Below, piece after piece: positions 10,985-22,181 of a DNA stretch of 64,000 bases (within the stretch, counting starts at the first letter, position 1; every line of letters begins with the position of its first letter). Position numbers and translations under genes: made by a program. This DNA is from Usnea hakonensis (Eukaryota > Ascomycota > Lecanoromycetes > Lecanorales > Parmeliaceae), in the NCBI GenBank assembly GCA_013423325.1, contig BLJB01000177.1, positions 1 to 64,000 of the forward strand, read 5' to 3'. Below the pieces are notes generated by a model. The model saw only the letters and a list, made by a program, of their open reading frames with translations, made no database searches and was not told the origin of the DNA.

Positions 10985-11519
10985 ACTAGATGTTCTTCTG
11001 ATCCCACAAAAGAGTGTGAAGGACGTTTGTCAGTACTCAAATTGATCATCGGGAAGTTGATGATAGGGCAATCATTCGCAACGAGGTGTAGCATGGCGAA
11101 GACCAAGCGGTCAAAAGCATCATTGATACATGAAGTAGTGGTGTTTGGAGAACAAACAAAGCTACCCCTGCCTAGTTCAATAATAATGTAAATTAAGGTA
11201 CGTTTTTGCACAAGGGTTTTGCGAATACCTCGGCGCTTCTTTTACCCGAAAAGTGACGCGAACAAATAGTGTCTACTTCGTCTTATAAAGTCACCTATTA
11301 CAGCGTAACAAAATTCTCCTATGGACATTATATTGACTATAGGCTATGTCATTTTTCGAAGTCTTGTGATTTTTCAAATAACAAAGGCGCCAAGGACATA
11401 TTAGCCGGACGCTGGCATTAGCGCTAGCCCACCCCACCCCATCCATATCCTTTCGGCATTCATTCAATCTACGACACTTTAAGTAAAGGTTGAGCAGTCG
11501 CGCATAGTCATCTTTTGTG
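10985..11519. promoter_or_regulatory. Divergent promoter region between NUR1 and VMA7
   Basis: The 535-bp spacer lies between two divergent start codons and should carry both promoters. It has short A/T-rich stretches but I could not assign a TATA box or factor site with confidence. Confidence 0.45.
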
Positions 11520-12069
11520 ATGGCAGCTCCACCATCGGCATACAAAGATCGCCATTTTCTAGCTGTCATAGGTGATGAGGTGAGTTTCTGATCAGCTTAG
11601 ATGACGCCGCTGCCTGGCGCTTACGATCTGACCTAGGACTCTGTGACTGGCCTGCTGCTTGCTGGCATTGGTGTATGCCCATTTTCGAGAACGTCCTGTA
11701 TAAGGTGGACTGACTCCGCCGAATCAGCATGTCACCCAACCTCCAGACGCCCAGAAAAACTTTCTCGTCGTAGATGCCAAAACAGAAAATTCAACTATTG
11801 AGCAAGCCTTCGACAACTTCACGCAAAAGCGAAAGGATATTGCTATACTACTCATCAATCAACACGTGCGTTCGGACTGTCTGTTTAAAATTGTGAGCTT
11901 TCACCTTTCAGCTAATGAAAAATCGTAGGTTGCGGAGAAAATAAGGGATCGGGTCGATACGTACACAGAAGCGTTCCCTGCAGTATTGGAGATACCGAGC
12001 AAAGACCATCCGTATGATCCAGAAAAGGATAGCGTATTAAAAAGGGTGAGGAGATTGTTCGGAGAGTGA
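11520..12069 (+). CDS. VMA7: V-type proton ATPase subunit F
   Basis: Subunit F belongs to the central stalk of the V1 sector of the vacuolar proton pump. Four exons close in phase: 11520-11579, 11637-11672, 11728-11865 and 11929-12069. They give 124 a.a., the family's usual length. The spliced protein begins [20 protein letters not shown] and continues [12 protein letters not shown], then [18 protein letters not shown]. It ends with the conserved [19 protein letters not shown] and RRLFGE. The exons are too short to appear in an ORF scan; the second is 36 nt. The first two introns have ordinary GTGAGT and GTATGC donors. The gene is convergent with the NPC2 gene. Confidence 0.95.
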
Positions 12070-12460
12070 AAACGGGGAAGAGCTCTGTGGTTCTTTCTGG
12101 ACCAGTCGAGATCTTATCCCGTGAGTGCCCCAGAGCGAGATGATGCGCGAAAGGACTCTACGCTGAAACAGAATGCAACGAAAGCAATCGTTGGAACTCT
12201 TTGATTCGGAACAATCTGAGCTAGAGTTTCAATTACATACACTGTTCTTGCGAAGCAGGGAGCCAGTAGCTAGCGGTCCGCGAGACCTTGGTACATAGAC
12301 CTTCCATTCAAATGCTAAAAGAGGAGTTCCAAGTCATCTCATCTCGAAACAATCCTCTGTACCCAGTGATCTTCTTTCCTCAGATAGCAATAGACGATAC
12401 TTGTAGAGATTCACGCAATGCTGAATTTGCGGATGCGACTTAAGAACTCAATTGCTGCCC
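12070..12460. other. Convergent intergenic region
   Basis: The 391 bp lie between the stop codons of VMA7 and NPC2 and should contain both 3' untranslated regions. I see no gene or repeat in it. Confidence 0.45.
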
Positions 12461-13080
12461 TCAAAACTTGACCGTCGCGGTCAAGCATGTGATCTTGACA
12501 CGATCCTTGGTATAGACATCTGCAAACACGGTATAATGCCCCTGCAATTCCGAATGGATCAGCGCTAGCTCGCAGTACCGAGTAGCAAGCTATACTCACA
12601 GGTGGAATCTCTTTTGGCAGATCAACATCCTTGGTAATAGTCTTCTCTCCGGTCAATGGACACTCCTCGTCGACGGCGCTCTTCATCTGCTCGCAGAGAT
12701 CGGCCTGTTGATTTATCAAGCGAATTAAGCCATACTTGACAACCAGGACAAGATATGCGCCTTCCTCAACCTTTTCGGTAAAGTTTCCCTCTGCCTTGAT
12801 GGTGAGTGTCTTGCCACTGTATGAGGAGATGTTAGCTGTCCAGGATAGATGTTGAATGCGAGAAATATCGAACGTACGGCAATGGTGGATTCGGTTCTAG
12901 ATCCACGTTGCTGATGGTGAGAATAAAGTCGTCGCTATTGGCGCAGAATTCGAGTGGATTTTGACCTGGCACTTTGAGATCCTCATCAAGAACTTGTTGG
13001 TCACCACCGAAAAAGGGAAAGGAGCTGCACGTCGTAAGAGAAGAGAGGAAGAGAGGCAGGAGAGTGGTGGTGAACTTCAT
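12461..13080 (-). CDS. NPC2: Phosphatidylglycerol/phosphatidylinositol transfer protein (NPC2, ML domain)
   Basis: This is a secreted or vacuolar-lumen lipid-binding protein of the ML fold, related to Niemann-Pick C2. Exons 12878-13080, 12600-12816 and 12461-12541 give 166 aa. Residues 1 to about 20 form a signal peptide (MKFTTTLLPLFLSSLTTCSS). The mature part shows DQQVLDEDLKVPGQNPLEFC, VKYGLIRLINQQADLCEQ and KDVDLPKEIPP. It then splices to GHYTVFADVYTKDRVKITCL and ends TATVKF. Cysteines sit at the expected disulfide positions (EFC, LC, EC, TC). The two introns are 61 and 58 nt. The final exon is only 27 codons, and its frame is shadowed by a longer spurious read-through. Confidence 0.95.
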
Positions 13081-14803
13081 CGTCGTGGTGGTGTGGAGAC
13101 TGTCGAGGATGGATAGATACCGTAGTAAGACGTTTGTTGTATATGGAAACTAGACCTCTGTAGTGCGAGTATGGGCAGCTGACATGATAAGTCCTAGATT
13201 GCCTCTGCACCACCTGACTTCAGGCGCCTTCTTTGTAAATATAACACTAATAAATAATGACGAATGACGAGGGCGGCAAAAATAAAGCGAAGTTGAAGCC
13301 TGAAGCAGAAGGATGGTACTGTACTGGCCAAGACGCTAAAAACTGCGCCACCAGCTAGTGTCAATTGATAGCCCCGCCCCTGAGGTACTTTAGTACATAC
13401 CTAAACACTTACTTTATGACGAAGTAACGTAAAGTACTCGAAGATAACGTAGATACATAGGTAGGTACCTTATGTAGGTACTCAGTAAGTAAATAGCTCA
13501 CTACTCTACGGAGTAAAGTAGGTAGTTTACCCACTCTATCTATCATCGAAGCAGTCGAGGACCTCAATACGTCAAGCATCAAAGCAAAGTACTGGACTTG
13601 TTATATCATGAGTAGGTAGATAATATTGTAGCCATGCTCTTGAACTCTCACCGACCCTTATTACGTTCCCACCCAGCAATGAGTCTTCAATTTTTTCGGT
13701 AATCTGACATGTTTGTGATCCCCCCGGGTTTGTACGGAAATGCAGAAGCCGGATCAATTGTAGATAGGACCCATAACCCATACTGCCTTCCTCGCCCGCA
13801 TGAATCAAGCTCCTTCCCCATATAAACTCTCCCGCAGCTACTACCTTCATCATTGCAATTGCCCATAACCGAGGGAACGTCCATGTCCAACTCACGAGAG
13901 ACTGTCTTTGTTTGGCAACATCATGGCATCTAACGTACGTCCTATTCAACTTGGACACAACAAATGCTGCAGATGGTGGGGAGTTAAATATTTCTGACGA
14001 GGTGATTGTTTTGGCAGAGGAGAAAAGAGGGTGACAAAAACGCGGATCAAGTCATGGTTGAAGAAGACACAAATACTCAGGAAATAGAACCTTTTCTCTT
14101 GCCACGTTGTCCCCGGATCCTGAGCTGTTATATATCTTTGGAGAGCAACAGAACAACAGAGCAATGTTGCCGTTGGATACCTTACCTTACCTCTCAAACG
14201 CTAGAGTCATTGGCGCCAGGAGGGGCTTGATTTGCGCTTTGCCGCTTTGGACAAAGCGGCTTTTTCTGAAAAACCCGTCCTTCACCCTCTTTCCCTCGTC
14301 CATTTTCCCCTTCCCTTCACCGACTGCTTCAATCACAGCCGCGCACACTCTTATCTACCATAACCCGGTGTCGACATTCATTCACATGATTTGTCCTGGA
14401 ATCTGCCTCCAAAACAAGTGTTAGCCATCATTTCCTGACAATAATACCGCCTCTCGACCGCAATCAGAAGGCCGTCCGCCTCTATCCTACTTGATTTCTA
14501 CAGTGTATGAAGAAACATTGGACTGCTTGAATCTTTCGGGATCAACCCAGTCTTCTTATGACACTCATCGGTCGGATTCTACCTACACACCTCCCTCTAT
14601 CTTAGAAAGCTTCTCGTTGTCTGTGGTCCTCTAGGGTGCCGTCTCCGATTCACTGGAAGATCCACCAGCTGCTTCTAGAAGTGAAAGGAGCCCATGGTAG
14701 CTTAGGTTTACCGCACACCTGAGTCATGCGATTCAGGCCACGAACATCTCCCACAACTCGATCCTTATTCTCATAATCTAAGGGGACTTCTGTCTGCCGT
14801 AGT
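13081..14803. other. Gene-free divergent region with GTAC/TACC-rich stretch
   Basis: This 1.7-kb region lies between the divergent NPC2 and SET3-type start codons. The segment at about 13380-13530 is crowded with short overlapping words of the type AGGTACTTTA and ACTTACTTT, which recur in other intergenic regions of this window. The part nearest the SET3-type gene is pyrimidine-rich (about 14270-14640), as expected of a fungal promoter and long leader. Only short ORFs occur and none has coding character. Confidence 0.5.
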
Positions 14804-17656
14804 ATGACCGATTCCTCTCTCAACACGCACATTGCGACCTCAATCCAGACGACAGCTGGACCACTGACTTCAGTCCCTGTGCATTCGCATGATACTACAC
14901 ATGCGCCTACTGATGAGGTCGAAGACTACATAATAAAGTGCATCTGCGGCTTTCGAGAGGATGATGGTAACACGGTTTATTGCGATTCGTGTGACACATG
15001 GCAGCATACAGAGTGCTACTATATCGACAAGCACGGTAATGTGCCCACAAAAGAAGAACTGGAAGTTATCGATCATTCTTGCGCAGAGTGCCAACCACGA
15101 TCGCTCAACGCAAAAGGTGCTATCGAGCGACAGCGAATCCGGCGAAAAGAACTCGATCCAAGCGATCGGAAAGTCAAGAAATCAACAGCAAAGAGCCACA
15201 AAAAGAAGATCATCAGAGGGCCGGAATCCAATGGGCTACTTATTAATGGATGGGATCACCACGACCAAGAGTTGTTCAACGACAACGCGAGCCAGAGTCC
15301 GCGCGACCATTATCCGCCTGCGAAAAGGCCCAAGACCAATCATCGCGTTTCGCATTCTATGCAGCTCCCAGTTCTGTCCCCGAACCCGAATCCACCTCAC
15401 AAGCCTTCCGGGTCGACCGTCCATAGTCCGTCCAAGGCTCACGGCAAACACTCGCCAATCGACTATGCAAGGGAATCGCACAGTGTTGAGTTCCTGAGTC
15501 TGTACGACAATGATCCCGGCGATACACTGATGCAAACGAATCTCTTGAATGACATCAGCATCACTCGGGATCTGTCCCATTGGTCTCGCGATATCGAGCT
15601 GCTAAGGGAAGCAACCAATGGCTTAACTCCTCAAGATGTCTTCAATCGTTGCGAGCAGTCACTGGACTCCATGCCTCAACCTCATCTCAATAAAGAGTAC
15701 AGGGAAGGAGAGACCTCCGTGCCTAGTGGTCGGCGGCCTCGATGGACTTATCTCACAATAGATTCCTTTACGCCCAAAGATTCTATAGTTGGTGAACTTC
15801 GCGGCAAGATCGGCCATATGCAGCATTACATTCAAGACCCAAACAACAGATGGGAATACCTACGCCATCCTGCTCCGTTCGTTTTCTTCCATCCGAAACT
15901 CCCCATCTACATAGACACGCGCTCCGAGGGCACCATTTGTCGCTATCTGCGGCGGAGTTGTGATCCCAATTTGAGCATGAAAACGTTCTTAGAAAATGGT
16001 AGTGAATATCATTTCTGCTTTGTCGCTAAAAAAGATCTTGATGCTGGGACGGAGTTAACTATAGGATGGGTCTTGGATGAGCATATTCGAAGCTTCTTTA
16101 ACCACCGCAATCAAGACGAAGTCAAATTGGAAGGTGATGTTAATGCTGGAGAGGACTATGTTACCGATTGGACGGCCAAAGTTCTTGGGGAATTTGGTGG
16201 CTGTGCATGCAATTCCTCCAAGTGTGCTTTTGACCGCTACGATCAGCGGAGTTCAAATATGGCGAAGAGAAGGGACGGGTTTAATCCACAGCAACTGCAA
16301 GGAAGGAGTAATGGTTGCGGAACAAATAGCAGAGCCAGTAGCGAACAGGATGATGGTCGATCATCATCTGGGTCCCGGTCTCAAAGTCGGGACGTGACAC
16401 CCGCCCACAACGTCTGCGGTGAGATAGGTTTTGGTGTTGAAATTTCCGACCGGGAGAAACGCAAGATCGCTGCACTTGAGAAGAACTTTGAGCAGCTTGA
16501 GAATGACAAGAAGAAAAAAAGAAGTAGTGGCGGGTCAAATGTCAACACGCCCTCTGCTGGCACATCTGTAAGCACATATTCTAGCGCAGCAACACCATCA
16601 TCCACTGAAGATTTGGAACAGAAGCAGCTCGGTCATACTGCCATGTCCCTCTCCCAGCCAACTACTCCTGGCTTATCTACGAAACCTCAATACGCAGATG
16701 CAGGTACTTCGCGCAGAAAATCTGGATCTCCAACAGTCAAATTCTATAACCCAGCAGCCAGGCCAAAAAATGGTGCTGCTACTGGTGTCAAGACGCGATC
16801 GTCTCAGCCCAACACACCCTCAACGCCGTCCGCTCTCACTCGCCCGAATTACGTCAGTACTGCCATGCAGACCGATCGGGACGATGATGACTGGTATAGC
16901 CCGCCATGCGCTCCTGTCTCAGTGAAGAAACCCTACATCTCTTTGACGAAGCGTCTTCTGCTCCGCTCTCAAAGAGACCGGGAGAAGCTGGAAGAGCGGA
17001 GAAGGTCATCGATCAATAATTCAGTTCCATTGAATGCAAACGGGCACTCTGGAAGCTCCGCCCCTCAGATCCATGATGCTGCCGAGATGGAATACTCAGC
17101 ACAGCCACCGAAATCGGCGCATGCGCCTACGGACACTCTGTCACATACTCCCTCAAATACTGCAGAGCTCAAGCCTCCTCCGCTTTGGCATTCGAACGGG
17201 TCTCAGGCAGCAACTGAGCAGTCTCGGCCTATCAATAGATTTCGCACAAACGATCTCCGAGTGCAACTACCCTCAAAGCCGTCCGTGACCACGGACTCCG
17301 CCTCAAACACACCTCTCATCGAGACTCCTACTTCCACTGTACCGCAATCGCCATTTGTTCAAAACTCAGCATCTTATCCTCCATTGTTGTCCAATTCCTC
17401 TTCGTCCACTGTGCAGCCGAGTCCGGTCAAGAAGAAGGTCAGTTTGGGCGAGTATTTCAGCAGACTGAAGGGATCCCAACCACCATCAGAGATGCCGAGC
17501 AGCAGCCCGATCATGCAGCACGGGACGCTCAAAAATTTCGCAAGCCTGATGGGAGAGCCAAAAGATAGTGCAATGCACGGTAGCGCTATCATGGAGACGC
17601 CAAGGGAGGATCATGAATCACTGGTGACAGGAGAGAGTAAAGATCCAAATCTGTGA
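14804..17656 (+). CDS. SET3: PHD finger and SET domain protein (Set3 family)
   Basis: Set3 is the scaffold of the Set3C histone deacetylase complex, and its PHD finger reads methylated H3K4. One exon encodes 950 aa. The PHD finger is at about residues 46-95 (CICGFREDDGNTVYCDSC, then WQHTECYY and HSCAECQ), with the Cys4-His-Cys3 pattern complete. A basic linker follows. The SET domain is at about 305-435, with GELRGKIGHMQHYIQDP, YIDTRSEGTICRYLRRSC, DPNLSM and AGTELTIGWV. The usual NHxCxPN motif is RRSCDPN here, typical of Set3-type domains thought to be inactive. The C-terminal half is long, disordered and rich in Ser, Pro and Thr, with a short coiled coil (about 545-570). The assigned start has pyrimidine-rich sequence upstream. 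Confidence 0.92.
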   Translation: MTDSSLNTHIATSIQTTAGPLTSVPVHSHDTTHAPTDEVEDYIIKCICGFREDDGNTVYCDSCDTWQHTECYYIDKHGNVPTKEELEVIDHSCAECQPRSLNAKGAIERQRIRRKELDPSDRKVKKSTAKSHKKKIIRGPESNGLLINGWDHHDQELFNDNASQSPRDHYPPAKRPKTNHRVSHSMQLPVLSPNPNPPHKPSGSTVHSPSKAHGKHSPIDYARESHSVEFLSLYDNDPGDTLMQTNLLNDISITRDLSHWSRDIELLREATNGLTPQDVFNRCEQSLDSMPQPHLNKEYREGETSVPSGRRPRWTYLTIDSFTPKDSIVGELRGKIGHMQHYIQDPNNRWEYLRHPAPFVFFHPKLPIYIDTRSEGTICRYLRRSCDPNLSMKTFLENGSEYHFCFVAKKDLDAGTELTIGWVLDEHIRSFFNHRNQDEVKLEGDVNAGEDYVTDWTAKVLGEFGGCACNSSKCAFDRYDQRSSNMAKRRDGFNPQQLQGRSNGCGTNSRASSEQDDGRSSSGSRSQSRDVTPAHNVCGEIGFGVEISDREKRKIAALEKNFEQLENDKKKKRSSGGSNVNTPSAGTSVSTYSSAATPSSTEDLEQKQLGHTAMSLSQPTTPGLSTKPQYADAGTSRRKSGSPTVKFYNPAARPKNGAATGVKTRSSQPNTPSTPSALTRPNYVSTAMQTDRDDDDWYSPPCAPVSVKKPYISLTKRLLLRSQRDREKLEERRRSSINNSVPLNANGHSGSSAPQIHDAAEMEYSAQPPKSAHAPTDTLSHTPSNTAELKPPPLWHSNGSQAATEQSRPINRFRTNDLRVQLPSKPSVTTDSASNTPLIETPTSTVPQSPFVQNSASYPPLLSNSSSSTVQPSPVKKKVSLGEYFSRLKGSQPPSEMPSSSPIMQHGTLKNFASLMGEPKDSAMHGSAIMETPREDHESLVTGESKDPNL

Positions 17657-18045
17657 CAGAAGCTACGAGGGGTCGCAATTCCTATTTACGACTTTACGAG
17701 CGAGGCGTTCCACCGTTCCCTGGCAATGTACGATGATGATGTGATCTTTTTGTATCACCAGAAGCCGTTGCAGAGCAGTAACAGCGCAGTCTTTAACTGG
17801 ACTATCAAGCAGCACTTTTGGGTGCTAGCTTGAGCAAGAATAGAAGCCTTAAAATTTTCACCTAACTTAAAAGGCCTTTCCCAGTGCTTTGATCCACCCT
17901 CAGCGATCTTGACATGGGCTTTGGTGGAGCTACAGGTGTAAGAAGTAAGCGAACATCACCCCCTTGTCCTGTCTGCGCTCCATTAGAACGAGATGCCCCA
18001 AGTACCATTGACGCCAAAGACACAATGCCGATGCCTCTATAAGAT
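17657..18045. other. Convergent intergenic region
   Basis: The 389 bp separate the SET3-type and MTR10 stop codons. It should hold two 3' untranslated regions. No gene or repeat was found. Confidence 0.45.
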
Positions 18046-21000
18046 CTAACCATTGAACCTGAACCTCGTAGCTTCAAGCCTACCGAGTCCCTCCCTGGGC
18101 GCCACGTTCCTTCTTCTATAAGAATTGGTGAAATCTTGCAGAAGCACCCGCACCTTTCGCACCTCGCCCTGCTGCAGCTTCATCCCCACAGAAGCCATCA
18201 GACGCTCGCCCTCCCCCGCCTTGACCGTTCCGGCGGGTAACATGCTAATGGTACCCTTCACCCAGATGGCGACCTGCTGCGGCATGATTTCGAAAAGAGC
18301 AAGCAGAACTCCACTAGCGTCAGGAAAACAGTCACGAGGGAATGAGAACATCATGCCCGTTAGGATTCTCTGCGTGAGCACCTCTCCTTGGTCGGCAACC
18401 ATGCGCTTGACACATTGCTGAGTTTCTGGAGAGTTGATGAGGCGAGCTGTGGTAGAGCTTTCATCAAAAGAGGAGGAATTGGGATGATCGGTACCATAAC
18501 TGAGAAAGTCTCGGAGGAAATGAAGAGTCGCGGTCAGAGGAGCCTCTTGCTGCAGGGTGAGGGCGCTGATGGCGGCGGAGAGAATTGGGGAGCAGATGGG
18601 AGCAGGGAGGAGAGCAGCATGGTAGTAGATCAAGGCGTCAATGAGAAGGCGAAAGAAGTCTTCGATGACGTCAGGTAGGTCGCTAGGGGGCAGGTCGTTC
18701 ATTATCCGCAGGAAAGCAAGAGCTTGCTGCTCGAAAAAGCTGTAGATTGCTTGTGATGTCGAGGCCTCCACAAATTCAGCACCGTTAGCAAATTCTCGGA
18801 GAACAGAATCCGTTGCCCATAGAAAACAACCCTGACGTGAATTCTCGAAGCCAGAAGCTAGCTGTTGAGCCAGAGTAGGTAACAGAGGAAGCACAGCAGT
18901 GCGATATGAAAGCACCATGTACCGCCAGCAACGGCAGACTCGTTCGAGAATCGGTGTAGAGCTGGTGAAATTCTCCGCAATTGCAGACATAACCGGAAGG
19001 ATTTCTTCACAGTATTTTACTGCTGGGTTCTCATGCGAAGGCGAAACGTATGGCTGAATGTGCTGAATGAATATCGTAATCAGTTGCACATAGTCTGTAA
19101 AAATCTTTGATCAGCAAATCTAGCTGCTCGGTTGAGATACACGAAATTACCTGCGACCGCTAATCTGGCTGCTTCATCTTCTGCGCTCTTCGCATCGTTG
19201 GCACGCGACATCATCCTCTTTATAATGGGATCACAATATGCTTTAAACATAGGATAGATCTTATCTAACGGCTGTGCCGAGACGACACAGGCAACTCCTT
19301 CCGTGACTTCTTCTTGACTTGCTGGTGGAAGCTCATCAAGCACAGATTCATAAAACTCGTGGAGTTGGAGGACATGGTCTGTCAGGAGCCTCCGGCAATC
19401 TGTGCCAAAGAAACGAAAGGCAAGCGCAGCAGCTTTTGCCACTTCTTTTGATGGATGCTTAAACCCAGCAATTACAAAACTCAGCTGGGGTTGGAGGAAT
19501 TCCGGATGTTGAGCTGTCCAGTCGGTATACCTCCCGAGAGCCATGATAGCTTGAAAGCGCAATTTTTCATGATTGGGAATCTGGACAATGAGCGGGATTA
19601 CTTGGCGCAGAACAACATTCTCCTCTGGTGATACCATACGACCCATGGCGCGCATGCTGAATAATGGCGCTTCAAGTTCTTGCCAATGAGGAACTTTCAT
19701 ATTAGTAGCTTGTGGGCCGTAGGCGGATATCCACTGCCGTATGAGACTAAAGGCTTTGCCTAAGCACTCCGTGACCGTAACAACATCGCAGCAATCTTTC
19801 AATACATCTCCCATTTGATGTCGGAACTCTCGGAACTTTTCTTCCTGCTCTCGATCACCATCAAAGAGATCTGTTTCATCTGGGCCTTCCAGATTTGGGT
19901 ACTCCAAATGCTTGATCATGATATCCACCAATTTTGCAAAAACATCAACGAACTGATCTCGGGCCGGTTTGTACTTTTCGAGAGTAATCATCTGCTTGAA
20001 TTCGTACCAGAACAGAAACGTTGAAGCTATAGCATCCCGATCCGTGTCTCTGCCGCAGCACTCCAGGATAGCTTCGACGAGCTCCCTGAACTCATTGGGA
20101 AGTCGAGCAATCATGACGACCCAATGCTCGCCGGCTTCGGCAAACATTCTTGTAAGGCCCTTGAAGGTGTCTTGGTCATCTGACTCTGCGGCTTCCCGTA
20201 TCTTTGGCCTCAAAGACATCAAACGTGGGTATATAAGCTGGATGATCTCGATGGACTCATCTACTTCGCGCGTATCCCGGAGAATCGTGCACATGCAATC
20301 CACCGCAGCCTCAAACGATGAATCGACAGAGAGAGCATGTACAACAGCATCGAAAAGGGGGGAATTCACAACATCAGCAGCCGGAATCTCTCGAAGCCAT
20401 GACGAGATACACTCCAGTAGATGCGGATTTGCTGCAGCATTCACTAGACCAAATTCAGTGCTTTGAAGATGCTAGCTCTCCGAGCTTTACACTTACCAGA
20501 CGACTGGCAATATCGGATTAGCAGCCTGAGGACCTGACTTGCGTTGTCTTCTAGCAGTTCCTTTGTTCTACTCGTGAGGTCCTCTTCCTAAGAGCGATGT
20601 GATTCATTAGATACTGATTATACTCGCACGCAGAGCCGATGGTTTTTGGCTGCAAGCTGGTGATGTCTCGGCCCCACATACTGTCAAGTTGATTTTTCGA
20701 CCCTCAGTGACTTCTTCGGGAAGCACCCTGAGAAATTCCAGAACACAGTCGCCACCACCGTTCCCTAACGTTGACCCGACAACCTGCAAGACATCCTTCC
20801 ATTCTATCATTTGTATGGCTAGATTGACTAAACAGACACATAATTGTGTTCGTATGGGTCTTGGTCCATCACGAAAGGTGCCAAGAAGGGTGAGGATCGA
20901 GTCTCGCAGAGCTAAAAGGGCGTGTCGAGGAAGCTGATCTAAATCGTACGTAATCTGTATGAACAATTAGACGAGCACCTATAGAGTCCTTTGTAAATCC

Positions 21001-21278
21001 TTCACCTTTCCCTTTAATGTCGTCGCAGCAAACAGCTTTGCTTCTACCGTGACGTCCGTACTAGATAGAATTGAATGTGTCATGGGCCAGGCTTCTGGCT
21101 AATCAACGTCAGTGTAATTTACTGGTACAAATCGAGGATTTCTGAATCGACATACGGACTTCTGGAACTTCTCCAGGTAGTCGTGGGCTTGCGATTTCTG
21201 AGAGGGTTCGGCGTTGCTTTGCATGGTCGACAAAGCTGCTAGCACTGGCGCAAAGCCTCCTGCTCCTGAAGCGGCCAT
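18046..21278 (-). CDS. MTR10: mRNA transport regulator Mtr10 / transportin-SR (importin beta family)
   Basis: Mtr10 is a karyopherin that imports SR-like mRNA-binding proteins and takes part in tRNA trafficking. Six exons close in phase: 21156-21278, 21006-21098, 20682-20954, 20497-20587, 19151-20443 and 18046-19094. They give 973 aa, the normal size for this family. The N terminus shows FAPVLAALSTMQSNAEPSQK and AHDYLEKFQKS, then PEAWPMTHSILSS, as expected for the importin N-terminal domain. Helical HEAT-type repeats fill the rest. The diagnostic C-terminal stretch HENPAVKYCEEILPVMSAI is intact. It ends SYRRRNVAPREGLGRLEATR, typical of fungal Mtr10. The fifth junction removes a false read-through (NFVYLNRAARF) and restores VADYVQLITIF-like sequence. 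Confidence 0.94.
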
Positions 21279-21685
21279 AATTGCAGACCCAACTGTGTTA
21301 AGAGCCGTAGTTCAGGGCGGACTATTCTTTAAAACGCGTACAGTTGAGTCGCACATGGGTAAGTAAAGAAGATGAAGATCTGGTTGTAAATGGAGACGAG
21401 GAATAGGGATGTCAAGAAAGCGCAGCAGGATATAAAATAGAATTGTATTGTATTATCGTACAGGTGATACAGTGCTCATTGCTGGTTGAATTGTCCATGC
21501 AGATTGCGGCGGATCAACGTTCGGCCCGTTTTCTTCCCGCAATCTATGAAAGAATATAAAGATACAAGCAGGACACTACACAACCCTCCAACAGATCACG
21601 AACCTTTCCAGAACCAGGAATATACCGCCTCTCATCTGCGAATACTCCTACACCCTAAGATCTTCGAGACTGCAAGGAAAGTATA
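21279..21685. promoter_or_regulatory. Divergent promoter region between MTR10 and SME1
   Basis: A 407-bp spacer between divergent start codons. It contains a short AT-rich stretch near 21430-21460. I assign no specific factor site. Confidence 0.4.
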
Positions 21686-22090
21686 ATGACCGGCCGTGGA
21701 GGAGGAGGAGGAGGAGGAGGAAGAGGGAAGGTCCTTTTACCTCCAATCAACTTCATCTTTAAGCTTCTACAGCAGCGCTCGACTGTGTCTATATGGTTAT
21801 TTGAACAGCTGGCCATCCGAATAGAGGGCAAGATCAGGGTATTTAAGCTGCACATGATTTTGAGGATTGTAACAAGCTAAAAGCCGGACAGGGCTTCGAT
21901 GAGTTCATGAATCTGGTGATAGATGATGCAGTGGAGGTCAAGCAGCCTACAAAGACAGAAGATGAAACGCGTAGGGAACTAGGTACAAGTGGTCCGAGAG
22001 GGTAGCTTTGTTGTCTTTCGCTAACAATTTACACAAGGCCAGATACTTTTGAAAGGGGATAACGTGTCCCTTATCCAAGCTCTACAATAA
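21686..22090 (+). CDS. SME1: Small nuclear ribonucleoprotein E (SmE)
   Basis: SmE is one of the seven Sm proteins that form the ring on spliceosomal U snRNAs. Exons 21686-21838, 21892-21982 and 22038-22090 give 98 aa. The Sm1 motif is VLLPPINFIFKLLQQRSTV, then WLFEQLAIRIEGKIR and GFDEFMNLVIDDAVEV. The Sm2 motif GQILLKGDNVSLIQ lies just before the stop. The N terminus carries eight consecutive glycines encoded by a GGA-rich run near 21698-21720. It is slightly longer than I expect for orthologues, and the run could vary in length between strains. The last exon codes for only 17 residues plus part of a split codon. Confidence 0.96.
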
Positions 22091-22181
22091 GACCTACAGC
22101 TCTCATTTCAAGCGGCCAAGTATTGAACTATCGAACATCATTTCACAAAAATCAAGTTTCCGAGCTTTCCCCTCTTGAGGA

